Assembly (NCBI RefSeq): GCF_904846645.1
Contig: NZ_CAJHBO010000007.1
Coordinates: forward strand, 62,001-126,000
DNA: 64,000 nt
Reading direction: 5' to 3'
Source of the DNA: Psychrobacter sp. Pi2-1
Lineage (GTDB): Bacteria > Pseudomonadota > Gammaproteobacteria > Pseudomonadales > Moraxellaceae
Part shown: piece by piece, positions 45,585 to 54,844 of the stretch
How positions within the stretch are numbered: position 1 is the stretch's first letter
Layout: the number at the start of each line of letters is the position of its first letter
Translations under genes and position numbers: made by a program
The notes under the pieces: model-generated
The model's input: the letters and a program-made list of their open reading frames with translations, nothing else
Told to the model about the DNA's origin: nothing
Databases searched by the model: none

Positions 45585-46860
45585 TATCATGGATTCTCCT
45601 GACTCCTCTGACCTGCTATCTGTCTGTTGGGCAGATAGCAGTACTCATCGCCGTTGGTTGCTCGCTGAAGGGCAACGTTTGCTCGAACATTATGCCAAAG
45701 CGCGCGTGCCCTCAGGGTTTGCTACTTTGGGTCATGATGGGAGCATGGTAGATGATACTGCAAAGAGCATTATCACTGCGAGGATGGTGCATTGCTATGC
45801 GCTAGCGGCACTAATGGGTATACCGGGGGCAGCAACATTTGCTGACCATGGCATAAACGCGTTGCTCGATGGCCCATTACGCGACTCGGTACATGGCGGT
45901 TGGTTCAGTGATGCCTCTTTAACTCATGAAAACCCATCACGCAAAAACGCCTATCTGCATGCGTTTGTCGCGCTTGCTGGCGCGTCTGCTAGCATTGCTG
46001 GTCGCCCGCGCGGTTCAGAGCTCATGCAAGCTGCAATAACCGTTATCGATGAGCACTTCTGGTTAGAAAATGAACAATCGATGCTGCCCTCTTTTGCGGC
46101 TGACTGGTCTGATCCCGAAGATTATCGCGGTGCCAATTGCAACATGCATACGACTGAAGCCTGCTTAGCCCTGGCAGATGCCACGGGTGAAACGCGTTGG
46201 CTAGACCGTGCGCTACACTTAGCCAAGCGTTTCGGCCATGATATTCCTAGTAATTACGATGGTCGCCTACCTGAACATTTTGATAGCAAGTGGAATCTGT
46301 TACCTGACTACGATGCGAATGAACCTTCTGATGATTTGAGACCTTGGGGGCTCACACCTGGTCATTTTGCAGAATGGGCAGGACTGCTGCTGAAAGTTGA
46401 GTCTGCCTGTATTGCGCATGGTTATGACGTACCTGATTGGCTGCTACCTGATGCTACCGCATTATTTGATAGCGCTATCGAGCGCGGCTGGGCACCTGAC
46501 GGTCAATCTGGCATGGTCTATACCATCGGCTGGGATGATGAGATTTCAATACCAAACCGTCCTTACTGGGTACAGGCTGAGATGGCTAATACCGCGCTGA
46601 TGCTATCGCGCCGTACGGATGATCCACGCTTTGAACATTACTACCGTTTAGCTTGGGATTATATTGCCAGTACTTTGATTGATCTTGAGCATGGCGGTTG
46701 GCGTCATGAGGTAGATGCAGATGGCAACTTAAGTACGGTCGTGTATCCGACGCGCGAAGATCTTTATCATGACTTTCAAGCCACTGTAACGCCATTAATT
46801 CCTATCTCTGCGTCAGTCGCAGCTGGACTACTCACACAGATGCTCGAAACAAAAACCTAA
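45577..46860 (+). CDS. N-acylglucosamine 2-epimerase (AGE) superfamily sugar isomerase/epimerase
   Basis: 427 residues with an (alpha/alpha)6 barrel, in the group holding mannose isomerase/YihS, mannose 2-epimerase and cellobiose 2-epimerase. Visible conserved features: KNAYLHAFVALAGAS and CNMHTTEACLALADATGE (active-site histidines), GLTPGHFAEWAGLLL, RPYWVQAEMANTALML and DLYHDFQATVTPL. The GHFxEW and final His patterns favour a mannose isomerase or related aldose-ketose isomerase. The ribosome site GGAGG lies in the last codons of the SDR gene. A terminator follows. Exact sugar unknown. Confidence 0.87.
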   Translation: MADIMDSPDSSDLLSVCWADSSTHRRWLLAEGQRLLEHYAKARVPSGFATLGHDGSMVDDTAKSIITARMVHCYALAALMGIPGAATFADHGINALLDGPLRDSVHGGWFSDASLTHENPSRKNAYLHAFVALAGASASIAGRPRGSELMQAAITVIDEHFWLENEQSMLPSFAADWSDPEDYRGANCNMHTTEACLALADATGETRWLDRALHLAKRFGHDIPSNYDGRLPEHFDSKWNLLPDYDANEPSDDLRPWGLTPGHFAEWAGLLLKVESACIAHGYDVPDWLLPDATALFDSAIERGWAPDGQSGMVYTIGWDDEISIPNRPYWVQAEMANTALMLSRRTDDPRFEHYYRLAWDYIASTLIDLEHGGWRHEVDADGNLSTVVYPTREDLYHDFQATVTPLIPISASVAAGLLTQMLETKT

Positions 46861-46914
46861 TTGCTATAACCTACTTTTTACGACCTAATTCCTAAGTAGG
46901 ATATACTCGATAAG

Positions 46915-46957
46915 AACGCTCTGATGGCGATTGAAATGCGCTGTCAGAGCGTTTTTG
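46915..46957 (+). terminator. Intrinsic terminator after the AGE-family gene
   Basis: Stem AACGCTCTGATGGCG / GCGCTGTCAGAGCGTT with one mismatch pair, loop of eight, then T run. Confidence 0.87.
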
Positions 46958-47123
46958 TTGTAATCATAAAAATTAAATAAAATAGCTTTTCTCGTGAAAA
47001 ATTAAAGGATATGCTTAAAAGCATTTTCCACTATCATTGTTGTATACAAAAGCAAACATCAGAACGGCAAAAAAACTTTTAAGATAAGTGGACACACAAT
47101 ATTTACTAATAAAGGTAGTTGGT

Positions 47124-47687
47124 ATGAGCTATTGTCTCCAATGCGGTCATGAAGCAGAACGAAAAATCCCACCTACGGACAATATGCCGCGTTTGGTATG
47201 CCCCAATTGCCATTATATCCACTACGAAAACCCAAAAGTTATCTGTGGCTCGCTGGTGGTACATGAAAATAGAGTACTACTCTGCCGCCGTGCCATTGAG
47301 CCCCAGTACGGCCTATGGACGATACCTGCAGGTTTTATGGAAAACGGCGAGACCATGGCTGAGGGTGCCGCACGCGAGAGCTACGAAGAAGCTGATGCCA
47401 TCGTACTGAATCCGCATCTATACTGCATTTATGACTTACCAGATATTGGGCAGATCTACTCTATCTATCTGGCCGATCTAAAAGATGGCGCATATGGTAT
47501 TGGCTCAGAAAGCCTCGATTGTGCATTGTTTAGCGAAGAAGATATCCCATGGGATACACTGGCGTTTGAAGCCATTCGCCGTACTTTAAAAAGCTACTTT
47601 GCTGATCGTAAGCAGTATAACAATTTGTCAGAATTTCCGATTCATCAAGACAAAATTGGCAAAGATTTGAGTATCAAGCGATATTAG
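47124..47687 (+). CDS. Nudix hydrolase with N-terminal zinc ribbon
   Basis: 187 residues. N-terminal zinc ribbon with two CxxC pairs (SYCLQCGHE and LVCPNCHYIHYENP), then a Nudix domain with box GFMENGETMAEGAARESYEEAD. This arrangement occurs in NADH pyrophosphatase-like and ADP-ribose/FAD-type hydrolases; the protein is shorter than NudC and lacks its N-terminal domain. The frame opens with a GTG at 47088, but homologous proteins start right before the ribbon, so I prefer the ATG at 47124 (AAAGGTAG upstream, spacing loose). Confidence 0.87.
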   Translation: MSYCLQCGHEAERKIPPTDNMPRLVCPNCHYIHYENPKVICGSLVVHENRVLLCRRAIEPQYGLWTIPAGFMENGETMAEGAARESYEEADAIVLNPHLYCIYDLPDIGQIYSIYLADLKDGAYGIGSESLDCALFSEEDIPWDTLAFEAIRRTLKSYFADRKQYNNLSEFPIHQDKIGKDLSIKRY

Positions 47688-47703
47688 TCAATTACCTAAC
47701 CGC

Positions 47704-47733
47704 AAAAAGCCAAGCATGATGCTTGGCTTTTTT
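47704..47733. terminator. Bidirectional terminator between Nudix and M16 peptidase genes
   Basis: Stem AAAAAGCCAAGC / GCTTGGCTTTTT around a short loop, between convergent genes. Confidence 0.92.
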
Positions 47734-47769
47734 GTGCTTAACTTTTAATCAAAAACAAACCTAATTGTC

Positions 47770-50700
47770 TTAGCTCTTTATTCTACAAACCTCAAAGCCA
47801 AGACCTTTTACTGCCTCTTCTTTGTCGTAAGGCGCTAGCACTGCACGTACATGCTTTTGCCCTTGCAGATATTGCTTGGCAACACGCTGCAAATCAGCAA
47901 CCGTTACGGCCAATATCGACGCACGCATTTTACGCTGCCAGTCAACACCGCGATGATGCAGGTTTGCAAAGCAGGCTTTGATTGCTTCGCCTGCAGGAGA
48001 GCCCGGCTTATCCATACCCGAGATAATACCCAAGATAGCTTCTTCCAATTGCTCATCGGTCTGTGGCTCGTTTAATAACCACTCGATACTGGCGTCAAAG
48101 TGAGCAAAGGTCTCAGCGCACTGTGGATCACGATAGCTAAAGAACTTAAAGGCACAAGCGTTGGCATCGTAACCTGCACCGCCACCATAGGCACCGCCGC
48201 GCTCACGAATTGCACTGTGCAAATAGCCGTTACGTAAGTAAGGCGCCAATACCATGAGTGCAGCGGTATCAGGATGGTCAGCAGCAGGTACAGTATAGGC
48301 ACTGGCGTTATGATAGACATTGGTTGGTACTAGCCATGCTAGATCTGCAACCTCGAGCACGTCGTTTTTAACATCGTCGCCACTCTCTAATGCCTTACCC
48401 GTATCTGTCGCACCATTTAGCGCAGTATCTAATTGCAGGTTTGCAAACTCGCTTGGGATATTTGCTGCTGCGTTCGTTAGATCATTAAAAGCGGTCGTCG
48501 CTTGGCTGTCTTTCCAGCTATCAACGATTAAACTGCTTAAACGTTCGGTTTGCTCTGCTTCACAGATAATAACGGCATGCTTAGGCAAACTGATCAGACG
48601 TTGATGTAAATCCATCAGGCTGGTAGCCAATTGGTCCCACTGGGCGTCGTCAGTGCTGGCATGTGCCAAGAAATCTTTAAGTGCGTTCAATGCTGGTAGA
48701 CCACTGCGCACATATTCCAACTGCGCTTGGCGACTCATACCGCGACTGGCCGTTTGCATCGCATAAGAGTGCCCTGAGCCTGCTAGGTTTGACTGCCAAC
48801 CTGCTTGACGCTGCTGCAAGATTTCTTTGATACGGTCATGCTCAGAGAAAATACTGTGCTCCATGACTTCTTTGAGCAAATCAATCGCTTCAGGCTTGCG
48901 ATTTAGCGCACGCGTTGCCACCACGAAATAACTGCTAATCGCTTGACTATCATCAACATTGGTACGTTGGCTAATACGAGCGGTCACACCAGAAGAATGT
49001 GCTGCTTGCTTAGCTTGCATCTCATGAGCGCTAAGCGAGTCAGTACCTAGCTCAGACAATAGACTTAAATAAATAGGCAACAATGGATGATTAATCACAT
49101 CATTGACTGGTAGCTCATCTGCGCTCGCATTACCGATTGCCTCAGTGAGCGGGACAATCACTTGATAGTAATAAATACCATTAGTGCCCGCTTCATACTC
49201 AAATAGCGTGCTGTCTTGCCCGCTCAAACGCACCTGCTTTTGCGTGCCTTCTTTAAAGCTAATGTCCGTTGGTACATCTTCTAGACCTACTTTTGGTAAT
49301 AAGCTTAAATCATCTGGCGCAGCTTGACGTGCAGCCAAATCTAAAGCTTGTTGCTTCAAGATAGCTTTGTCATCAGCGGTCAAATCCATCTCGATAGTAT
49401 CCAAACGAGTCTGTTCAGCTGCTGCCAAACGGGCTGTTTTTTCGCTATCAGGGGTCATCGTTACGCGTACGCGATGCTGATTGTCTAACAGATGCGTTTT
49501 AATCAAGTTCGGTAGCCACTGTGGATCGACGACTTGCTCGCGTAGCCACTGTAGATGCTCGTCTACTTCCCAAACATCGATAGGATTGCCATCATGAATG
49601 GCGGTACTAAAGCCCTCTAGCATAAGGTTTAGACCATAAGGAATGCTATCGCCGCCGATGTGACGCTGATCAATCTCAATCTGATGCAGAATGGTTTCGA
49701 TTGTCTCATCATCAACTGGTGAATTGGCTACTTCGGTTAGCAAGTCGATAATACCTTGCTCTACTGCTTCGGCATGTTCAGGGTTAGAGCCGCGCAGACC
49801 CGTATAAAAGACCATCTCATAATGACTGTCATCTAGACCCAATAACGGACTTGGCGCTTTACCTAGTGGATGGCTATCAAGATAAGCACGCAATGGCGAG
49901 CCTGCATGCTCAATCAGCACGCCTTCTAATAGACGCAATGCTAAGCGCTGCTTAGGATCGGTAATTGATGGTAGTAACCAAGCAACCACGTGATGCGTCT
50001 GATCTGGGCCTGCTTCGTCAGCAGTATAAGTATCAACCGCACTGATTGGTGCAGACAAACGTTGCTCTGGACGCGATACATGCTTTTTGCCTGCTTCAAA
50101 CTGAATCAAGGCATCTTCGTGTATCTTCGCTTGCGTCTCAGCAACAGGAATATTACCGAAGCTCATGATGACACTGTTTGACGGATGATAATGGCTCTGG
50201 TGAAACTCGGTCAGCTCAGTGTGCGTCAAGTCAGGGATATCGGCAGGGTCGCCGCCTGAATTGTAATGATAGGTCGTCGTTGGGAACAGATGATGAGCAA
50301 CCGTATGATATAGCTGATCAATCTCGCCACTCATTGCGCCTTTCATTTCATTAAAAACGATACCTTTAAACTGCGGCTTATCATTTTCGTCAAGCTCTAC
50401 GCGGATGCCTTCTTGGGCAAAATCGAGCGGATGGATATTTGGGAAAAACGACGCATCCAGATAGACAGCAAGCAAGTTAAAATAGTCGTTTTTGTTTTGC
50501 GTCGCATACGGATAGGCGGTCCAATCGGCTGCAGTCATCGCATTCATAAACGTGTTTAGTGAGCGTTTAATCATTGAAAAGAACGGATCACGTACTGGGA
50601 ACTTATTCGAACCACACAATGCCACGTGCTCTAAGATATGCGCCTCGCCTTTTGAATCCATCGGCTGGGTGCGAAAACCGACCAAAAACGCATTTTCATC

Positions 50701-50850
50701 ACTTGGGTGTGCCAGATGATAATGCATCGCTCCTGTTTTTACATGCTGACTGATCAGCACATCCATCGATAGCGCCTCAATATGGCGATGCTCAATCAGC
50801 TCAAATGCTGGATGCAAGGTTAAATCAGCAGTAAATGGCGTGTCCGTCAT
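47770..50850 (-). CDS. PreP/Cym1-type M16C zinc metallopeptidase
   Basis: Large insulinase-family peptidase of 1026 residues, like eukaryotic presequence protease; bacterial forms degrade small peptides. The inverted zinc motif HxxEH is in GEAHILEHVALCGS, followed by VRDPFFSMIKRSLNTFMNAMTAADWTAYPYATQNKNDYFNLL, a hallmark of the M16C group. The downstream zinc-ligand Glu is in FKGIVFNEMKGAM. Four half-domains follow, with the C-terminal RERGGAYGGGAGYDANACAFKFFSYRDPQ providing substrate-contacting Arg/Tyr residues. No signal peptide, so cytoplasmic. AAGGATAACT precedes the ATG. Single-gene unit. Confidence 0.93.
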   Translation of the reverse strand: MTDTPFTADLTLHPAFELIEHRHIEALSMDVLISQHVKTGAMHYHLAHPSDENAFLVGFRTQPMDSKGEAHILEHVALCGSNKFPVRDPFFSMIKRSLNTFMNAMTAADWTAYPYATQNKNDYFNLLAVYLDASFFPNIHPLDFAQEGIRVELDENDKPQFKGIVFNEMKGAMSGEIDQLYHTVAHHLFPTTTYHYNSGGDPADIPDLTHTELTEFHQSHYHPSNSVIMSFGNIPVAETQAKIHEDALIQFEAGKKHVSRPEQRLSAPISAVDTYTADEAGPDQTHHVVAWLLPSITDPKQRLALRLLEGVLIEHAGSPLRAYLDSHPLGKAPSPLLGLDDSHYEMVFYTGLRGSNPEHAEAVEQGIIDLLTEVANSPVDDETIETILHQIEIDQRHIGGDSIPYGLNLMLEGFSTAIHDGNPIDVWEVDEHLQWLREQVVDPQWLPNLIKTHLLDNQHRVRVTMTPDSEKTARLAAAEQTRLDTIEMDLTADDKAILKQQALDLAARQAAPDDLSLLPKVGLEDVPTDISFKEGTQKQVRLSGQDSTLFEYEAGTNGIYYYQVIVPLTEAIGNASADELPVNDVINHPLLPIYLSLLSELGTDSLSAHEMQAKQAAHSSGVTARISQRTNVDDSQAISSYFVVATRALNRKPEAIDLLKEVMEHSIFSEHDRIKEILQQRQAGWQSNLAGSGHSYAMQTASRGMSRQAQLEYVRSGLPALNALKDFLAHASTDDAQWDQLATSLMDLHQRLISLPKHAVIICEAEQTERLSSLIVDSWKDSQATTAFNDLTNAAANIPSEFANLQLDTALNGATDTGKALESGDDVKNDVLEVADLAWLVPTNVYHNASAYTVPAADHPDTAALMVLAPYLRNGYLHSAIRERGGAYGGGAGYDANACAFKFFSYRDPQCAETFAHFDASIEWLLNEPQTDEQLEEAILGIISGMDKPGSPAGEAIKACFANLHHRGVDWQRKMRASILAVTVADLQRVAKQYLQGQKHVRAVLAPYDKEEAVKGLGFEVCRIKS

Positions 50851-51146
50851 AGTTATCCTTATCGCTTATTATGCGTATAGTGCCCTGACTGTCAGGGAAA
50901 ATAGAGTAATAAATTGGCTAAAAAAGAGTTGGCTTAGCGCTATTAGTGGGGCTGCGACATGGATAAGTCAAGGCAACAGCCATGCAATAATCCATCACAT
51001 AATCTACGCGGCTATCAACTCTAGCTATTAATGCCTTATAGTTACAAATTCATCAATATCCACAATTTTATTATGGATTTATTACTTAACAAAGACGGTC
51101 TGCACTGCTACTATAAAGTTAACTATCAACAGGAGTGGAGTACTTT
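50851..51146. other. 296-bp intergenic region between divergent M16 peptidase and uspA genes
   Basis: Holds the two divergent promoters; no gene or distinct element was seen. Confidence 0.4.
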
Positions 51147-51608
51147 ATGAGCTACCGACATGTTTTACTGGTCACTGATTTGCTATCCGATGCAGACAAA
51201 GTGGCGCTAAAAGCCAAGCGTATCCTCGCAGGCTCTCCTGAAGCCAGACTGTCCGTCTTGCATATAGTCAAAGATGACATGGTACGCTTCGGTTATGAGC
51301 TCGTGCCTGCCTCTAGCCTCTCGGGTGATGTCGATAGTGAAAAGTGGCAAGAAGCACGGGCGAAATTAGCGCAATTTTTGGCACGCAACGAGCTAGAAGC
51401 GATTAACTCTGAGGTAACCGCTGCCATCTCTAATAGTAAAGGTATCATTAACTACTGCCGTGAAAAAGAGGTCGACTTACTTATCATTGGACGTCATGAG
51501 CGCCATGGTATCGCTGCTTGGTTGGTTGGAGCCACTGCCGATAGTATTTTGCCAAATGTCCCTTGCGATAGCTTAGTGGTGAAACTTGATCAGCCTGTTC
51601 CGGAATAA
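51147..51608 (+). CDS. Universal stress protein (UspA family), copy 1
   Basis: 153-residue USP fold. Nucleotide-binding elements: HVLLVTDLLSDAD (strand 1), DLLIIGRHERHGIAAWLVGATADSILPNVPCDSLVV, where the GRH-x-x-x-G...GATAD pattern corresponds to the ATP-binding G-2x-G-9x-G-(S/T) motif. A GTG at 51135 could extend the frame, but the ATG at 51147 is spaced properly from AGGAG. A close paralogue follows after 99 bases, so this is a tandem duplication. Confidence 0.92.
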   Translation: MSYRHVLLVTDLLSDADKVALKAKRILAGSPEARLSVLHIVKDDMVRFGYELVPASSLSGDVDSEKWQEARAKLAQFLARNELEAINSEVTAAISNSKGIINYCREKEVDLLIIGRHERHGIAAWLVGATADSILPNVPCDSLVVKLDQPVPE

Positions 51609-51707
51609 TTGGCATTGCTCTCATCCGCTGCTAAAGACGACAAGCTTTACTTAACAGCGCCCTAGAGTAGTGCTATAGTAAATACTATCTGACATGAGGA
51701 AGACGCT

Positions 51708-52169
51708 ATGAGTTACGAACATATTTTACTGGTCACCGACTTACTCTCTGATGCAGATATAGTCGCCCAAAAGGCCAAGCGCATCGTTGAAAACCGTCCA
51801 GGCTCTAAGCTATCTGTTTTGCATATTGTCAAAGACACCATGGTTGGCTTTGGCTATGAGCTGGTGCCTGCCTCTAGCCTATACGATGAGATTGATGATG
51901 AACGCTGCCAAGAAGCGCGCGCAAAACTGGCGCAATTCCTTGAACGCAATCAGCTAAATGCAGCAACGTCAGAAGTCACGACTGCTATCTCTAGCAGTGA
52001 AGGTATCGTCAGCTACTGTCATAAACACGATGTCGACCTATTGGTCATCGGTCGTCATAAGCGTACTGGTATCGCTGCATGGATCAGTGGCGCAACTGCG
52101 GATAATATCTTGCCCAATGTACCTTGCGATAGCTTTGTAGTAAGACTGGACAAACCTGTTTCAGCATAA
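51708..52169 (+). CDS. Universal stress protein (UspA family), copy 2
   Basis: 153 residues, same length as and closely similar to copy 1 along its whole length (shared LLVTDLLSDAD, KLSVLHIVKD, GYELVPASSL, QEARAKLAQFL, ATADNILPNVPCDS with small changes). ATP-site motif GRHKRTGIAAWISGATAD. GAGGAAGACGCT precedes the ATG. Divergence is greatest in the helix after the VPASS segment. A bidirectional terminator follows. Confidence 0.92.
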   Translation: MSYEHILLVTDLLSDADIVAQKAKRIVENRPGSKLSVLHIVKDTMVGFGYELVPASSLYDEIDDERCQEARAKLAQFLERNQLNAATSEVTTAISSSEGIVSYCHKHDVDLLVIGRHKRTGIAAWISGATADNILPNVPCDSFVVRLDKPVSA

Positions 52170-52210
52170 CAATATGCTTTGATTGTCTTGTATTCTCTAG
52201 AGCATGTCTC

Positions 52211-52250
52211 AAAAAAAGCGCAGCGTAACTTTTGACGCTGCGCTTTTTTA
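52211..52250. terminator. Bidirectional terminator between uspA copy 2 and lysR gene
   Basis: Stem AAAAAAGCGCAGCGT / ACGCTGCGCTTTTTT with an eight-base loop between convergent genes. Confidence 0.92.
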
Positions 52251-52276
52251 TGGCTGATAGTTTTTAGAGTCATCGC

Positions 52277-53212
52277 TTAATCTTGTTGAATAATATCTAT
52301 AAAGGTTTGCCAAATCGGGCTTTGGTGACGAGCCTTATGCCAGACCAGCCACCATGTCCTTGATAGATCAATCCCCGCCACGTTCACTTGTACCAACTTG
52401 CCTGTCGCCAGTTCCGTCTCAATCACATGCTGCGATAGACAACCCAGGCCAATATCTGCACTTACCATGTGCTTAATGGCCTCAGATTGATGTATCGCCT
52501 TTACCACTTCTGCATTAGGTAGATACTTAAGCAATTGCTCGTCGATAATCTGCCGTGTGCCTGACCCTGCCTCACGCACCAGTAACGGCAACTGCGCCAA
52601 CTGATTAATATTCAGCTGATAGCAGTCCTCATCTTGGCTATAGGTAGCCACATTCTTTAGCCATTTGCCATCACGCTTGGCAAATATCACTAGCGTATCG
52701 GTACGCCATTTGTGCTGCTCAATAACTTTCATATCTATGGGACGCGGCATCCCTTCTACTAGCGCAATATCAATATTTAGCTGCTCAACCTCGCTTACTA
52801 CTTCTTGCGTATTGGCAATATACATATCGACATTGGCATCGGGCAGCGCCTCATATAGCTTACCAAGCAATGACGGCAGCACGTAGTTGCCGATAGTGGT
52901 ACTAGCACCGATATGAATCTGCCCTGCTTGATACTGATGATAATGCTCAAGCGTGAGCGACTGACCCAAGATAGCCTGTGCCTGTATATAAATAGGATGA
53001 GCATTGGGGTGTTGATTAAGCCTGCGACCGACGCGCTCAAATAGCGGCATCTGTAGTCTAGACTCTAACTCTGTCAGTGCACTGCTGACTGCTGATTGTG
53101 ATAAATGCAGCTCCTCACTGGCGCGACTGGTACTGCCTGTCTGATAAATACTGACAAAAACAGCGAGCTGCTTAAGCGTAATCTTTGGCACTGTCTGCAC
53201 AGATTTTTTCAT
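52277..53212 (-). CDS. LysR-family regulator (YeiE/CysB-like), divergent from yeiH
   Basis: 311 residues. N-terminal winged helix (KITLKQLAVFVSIYQTGSTSRASEELHLSQSAVSSALTELES) and effector domain beginning about residue 90 (GQIHIGASTTIGNYVLPSLLG), with REAGSGTRQIIDEQLL typical of the CysB/YeiE branch. It is transcribed divergently from a YeiH-family transporter across a 220-base gap; by analogy with YeiE in enterobacteria it probably regulates that gene in response to sulfite or a related sulfur compound (inference). No strong ribosome site. Confidence 0.9.
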   Translation of the reverse strand: MKKSVQTVPKITLKQLAVFVSIYQTGSTSRASEELHLSQSAVSSALTELESRLQMPLFERVGRRLNQHPNAHPIYIQAQAILGQSLTLEHYHQYQAGQIHIGASTTIGNYVLPSLLGKLYEALPDANVDMYIANTQEVVSEVEQLNIDIALVEGMPRPIDMKVIEQHKWRTDTLVIFAKRDGKWLKNVATYSQDEDCYQLNINQLAQLPLLVREAGSGTRQIIDEQLLKYLPNAEVVKAIHQSEAIKHMVSADIGLGCLSQHVIETELATGKLVQVNVAGIDLSRTWWLVWHKARHQSPIWQTFIDIIQQD

Positions 53213-53432
53213 GTTATCAATGATGCCTTATGTCAGTTTTTGCGCTGTTTTATCCGTGATTTTTGTCTTTTTTGATGCTCATGCGCGGTATATCGACTCC
53301 TATCATAGAATACAACCTAAAAAATCGATAGTTTGTATCTTATTAATCTGTTTTTATTATAAATACAGCGGGCATATACTGTCTATTCATAAGCTTATGC
53401 TTATCTTAATATAAGTAATAGGATGCCGCGTC

Positions 53433-54557
53433 ATGCACACATTCGTCCAATCAGTCAGCAACTCCGTTCATAACTACACTCCTAATCACCGTCACTTGGC
53501 GGGATTGGTAGTTGTTCTGATTGGTAGTTTGTTTTGCTTATGGTTGGATAGTAGTTTGGATATCTGGTCAAACGGACGTATCGTTGGCTTATCCTCTTTA
53601 ACGCTAGCGATATTGCTAGGCATGATCTTGGGCAATACCATCTATCCTAAATTCGCTGAACGTTTAAATGGTGGTGTTTGCTTTGCAAAGGGCCAAATCC
53701 TACGCCTTGCGATTATGTTTTATGGGTTTAAACTGACCATGACACAAGTTGCGAGCGTCGGTATGCCAGCGATTATGACTGATGCGCTGGTACTGACATC
53801 AACCTTTTTACTAACCTATTGGCTAGGTACTAGATGGTTAAAAGTTGATAAAGAAACGGTTATCTTGATTGGCTCAGGCGCGAGTATTTGCGGTGCTGCT
53901 GCCGTTATTGCTGCAGAGCCAGTCGTCAACGCACAAGCTCATAAAGTCACTATCGCCGTGGCAACTGTGGTGGTGTTTGGCACTATCGCGATGCTGCTGT
54001 ATCCTTTTTTATATCATCTCGGTTGGTTACAACCTTGGCTAAGCGCCCAGCAGTACGGCATGTACACTGGCTCAACCGTCCATGAGGTCGCGCAAGTCGT
54101 GGTCGCAGGTAATGCAATCAATACTGAGATTGGCGATACCGCTGTCGTGACCAAGATGATACGCGTTATGATGCTCGCGCCTTTCTTACTCGTGTTGTCT
54201 TTTGCGCTAACCAAAGAGCGCGCCGTAAATAATACCGCTATAGAAGATAAAAGCAGTAAAAACGAGACAGCGTCATTTATGACTCGCGTCAAACAAGTCA
54301 AAGTGCCATGGTTTGCGTTTATTTTTATTGGCATTGTGTTGATACATACATGGATGCCGATGTCTGAGAGTATCGTACGCAGTATGGTTATGTTGGACGA
54401 TGTGCTACTTACGATGGCCATGTTTGCATTAGGTCTGACCACTCATCTAAGTGCGATCAAGCAAGCTGGCGTTAGACCGCTTATCTTAGGCGCTATTATG
54501 TTTGGTTGGTTGATACTGGGCGGCGGTCTGATTAATATCGGCATTAGCTTTATATAA
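53433..54557 (+). CDS. YeiH/YadS-type putative sulfate exporter (UPF0324) membrane protein
   Basis: 374 residues, about ten membrane helices. Family marks: LAILLGMILGNTIYPKF, LRLAIMFYGFKLTMTQV, ILIGSGASICGAAAVIAAEPVV and TGSTVHEVAQVVVAG, the last two being the signature of the PSE/UPF0324 family. Proposed to export sulfate, sulfite or sulfonate products. AGGATGCCGCGTC precedes the ATG. Paired with the divergent LysR gene; two TauE/SafE permeases elsewhere in the window may serve related anions. Confidence 0.9.
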   Translation: MHTFVQSVSNSVHNYTPNHRHLAGLVVVLIGSLFCLWLDSSLDIWSNGRIVGLSSLTLAILLGMILGNTIYPKFAERLNGGVCFAKGQILRLAIMFYGFKLTMTQVASVGMPAIMTDALVLTSTFLLTYWLGTRWLKVDKETVILIGSGASICGAAAVIAAEPVVNAQAHKVTIAVATVVVFGTIAMLLYPFLYHLGWLQPWLSAQQYGMYTGSTVHEVAQVVVAGNAINTEIGDTAVVTKMIRVMMLAPFLLVLSFALTKERAVNNTAIEDKSSKNETASFMTRVKQVKVPWFAFIFIGIVLIHTWMPMSESIVRSMVMLDDVLLTMAMFALGLTTHLSAIKQAGVRPLILGAIMFGWLILGGGLINIGISFI

Positions 54558-54602
54558 TAAGCTAAATGTCCATTCTTAACTGCTGATGTCATTGCACAAT
54601 AT

Positions 54603-54640
54603 AAAAGGCCTCCAACTATCTATAGTCGGAGGCCCTTTTG
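54603..54640 (+). terminator. Intrinsic terminator after yeiH-like gene
   Basis: Stem AAAAGGCCTCCAACT / AGTCGGAGGCCCTTTT with two imperfect pairs and a short loop. Confidence 0.85.
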
Positions 54641-54731
54641 CATCTGTTATTTGATTTAATATGATTGGCTAAAACCTTTAATCTTGGACTAGTACTAACT
54701 TTAATAACAGTACCTTAAATATCAGCCTCTC

Positions 54732-54776
54732 AAGTACTAATGCTTTAAGCACTAAGTCTCTAAATACTAAATCGCA
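54732..54776. repeat. 15-bp degenerate tandem repeat, three copies
   Basis: Units AAGTACTAATGCTTT (54732), AAGCACTAAGTCTCT (54747) and AAATACTAAATCGCA (54762) with a shared A-x-(T/C)ACTAA core, located just downstream of the cspA terminator on the minus strand. Confidence 0.5.
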
Positions 54777-54779
54777 GAC

Positions 54780-54811
54780 GAAAAAAAACGAACCCGAAGG
54801 TTCGCTTTTCT
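54780..54811 (-). terminator. Intrinsic terminator after cspA
   Basis: Read on the minus strand: stem GCGAACC / GGTTCG with a TTCG tetraloop, followed by eight T. Confidence 0.9.
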
Positions 54812-54844
54812 ACATCTATTCATCTATCTGTCTATAAAGACAAA

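Noticed and set aside
52197..52214. CTAGAGCATGTCTCA resembling the MITE terminus
   Set aside because: The match needs a gap and covers only about 15 bases; it directly abuts a terminator, so I do not count it as a mobile-element end.
53211..53414. 67-residue plus-strand frame in the lysR-yeiH gap
   Set aside because: Lies in a divergent promoter region and has no convincing ribosome site; composition is that of AT-rich spacer.
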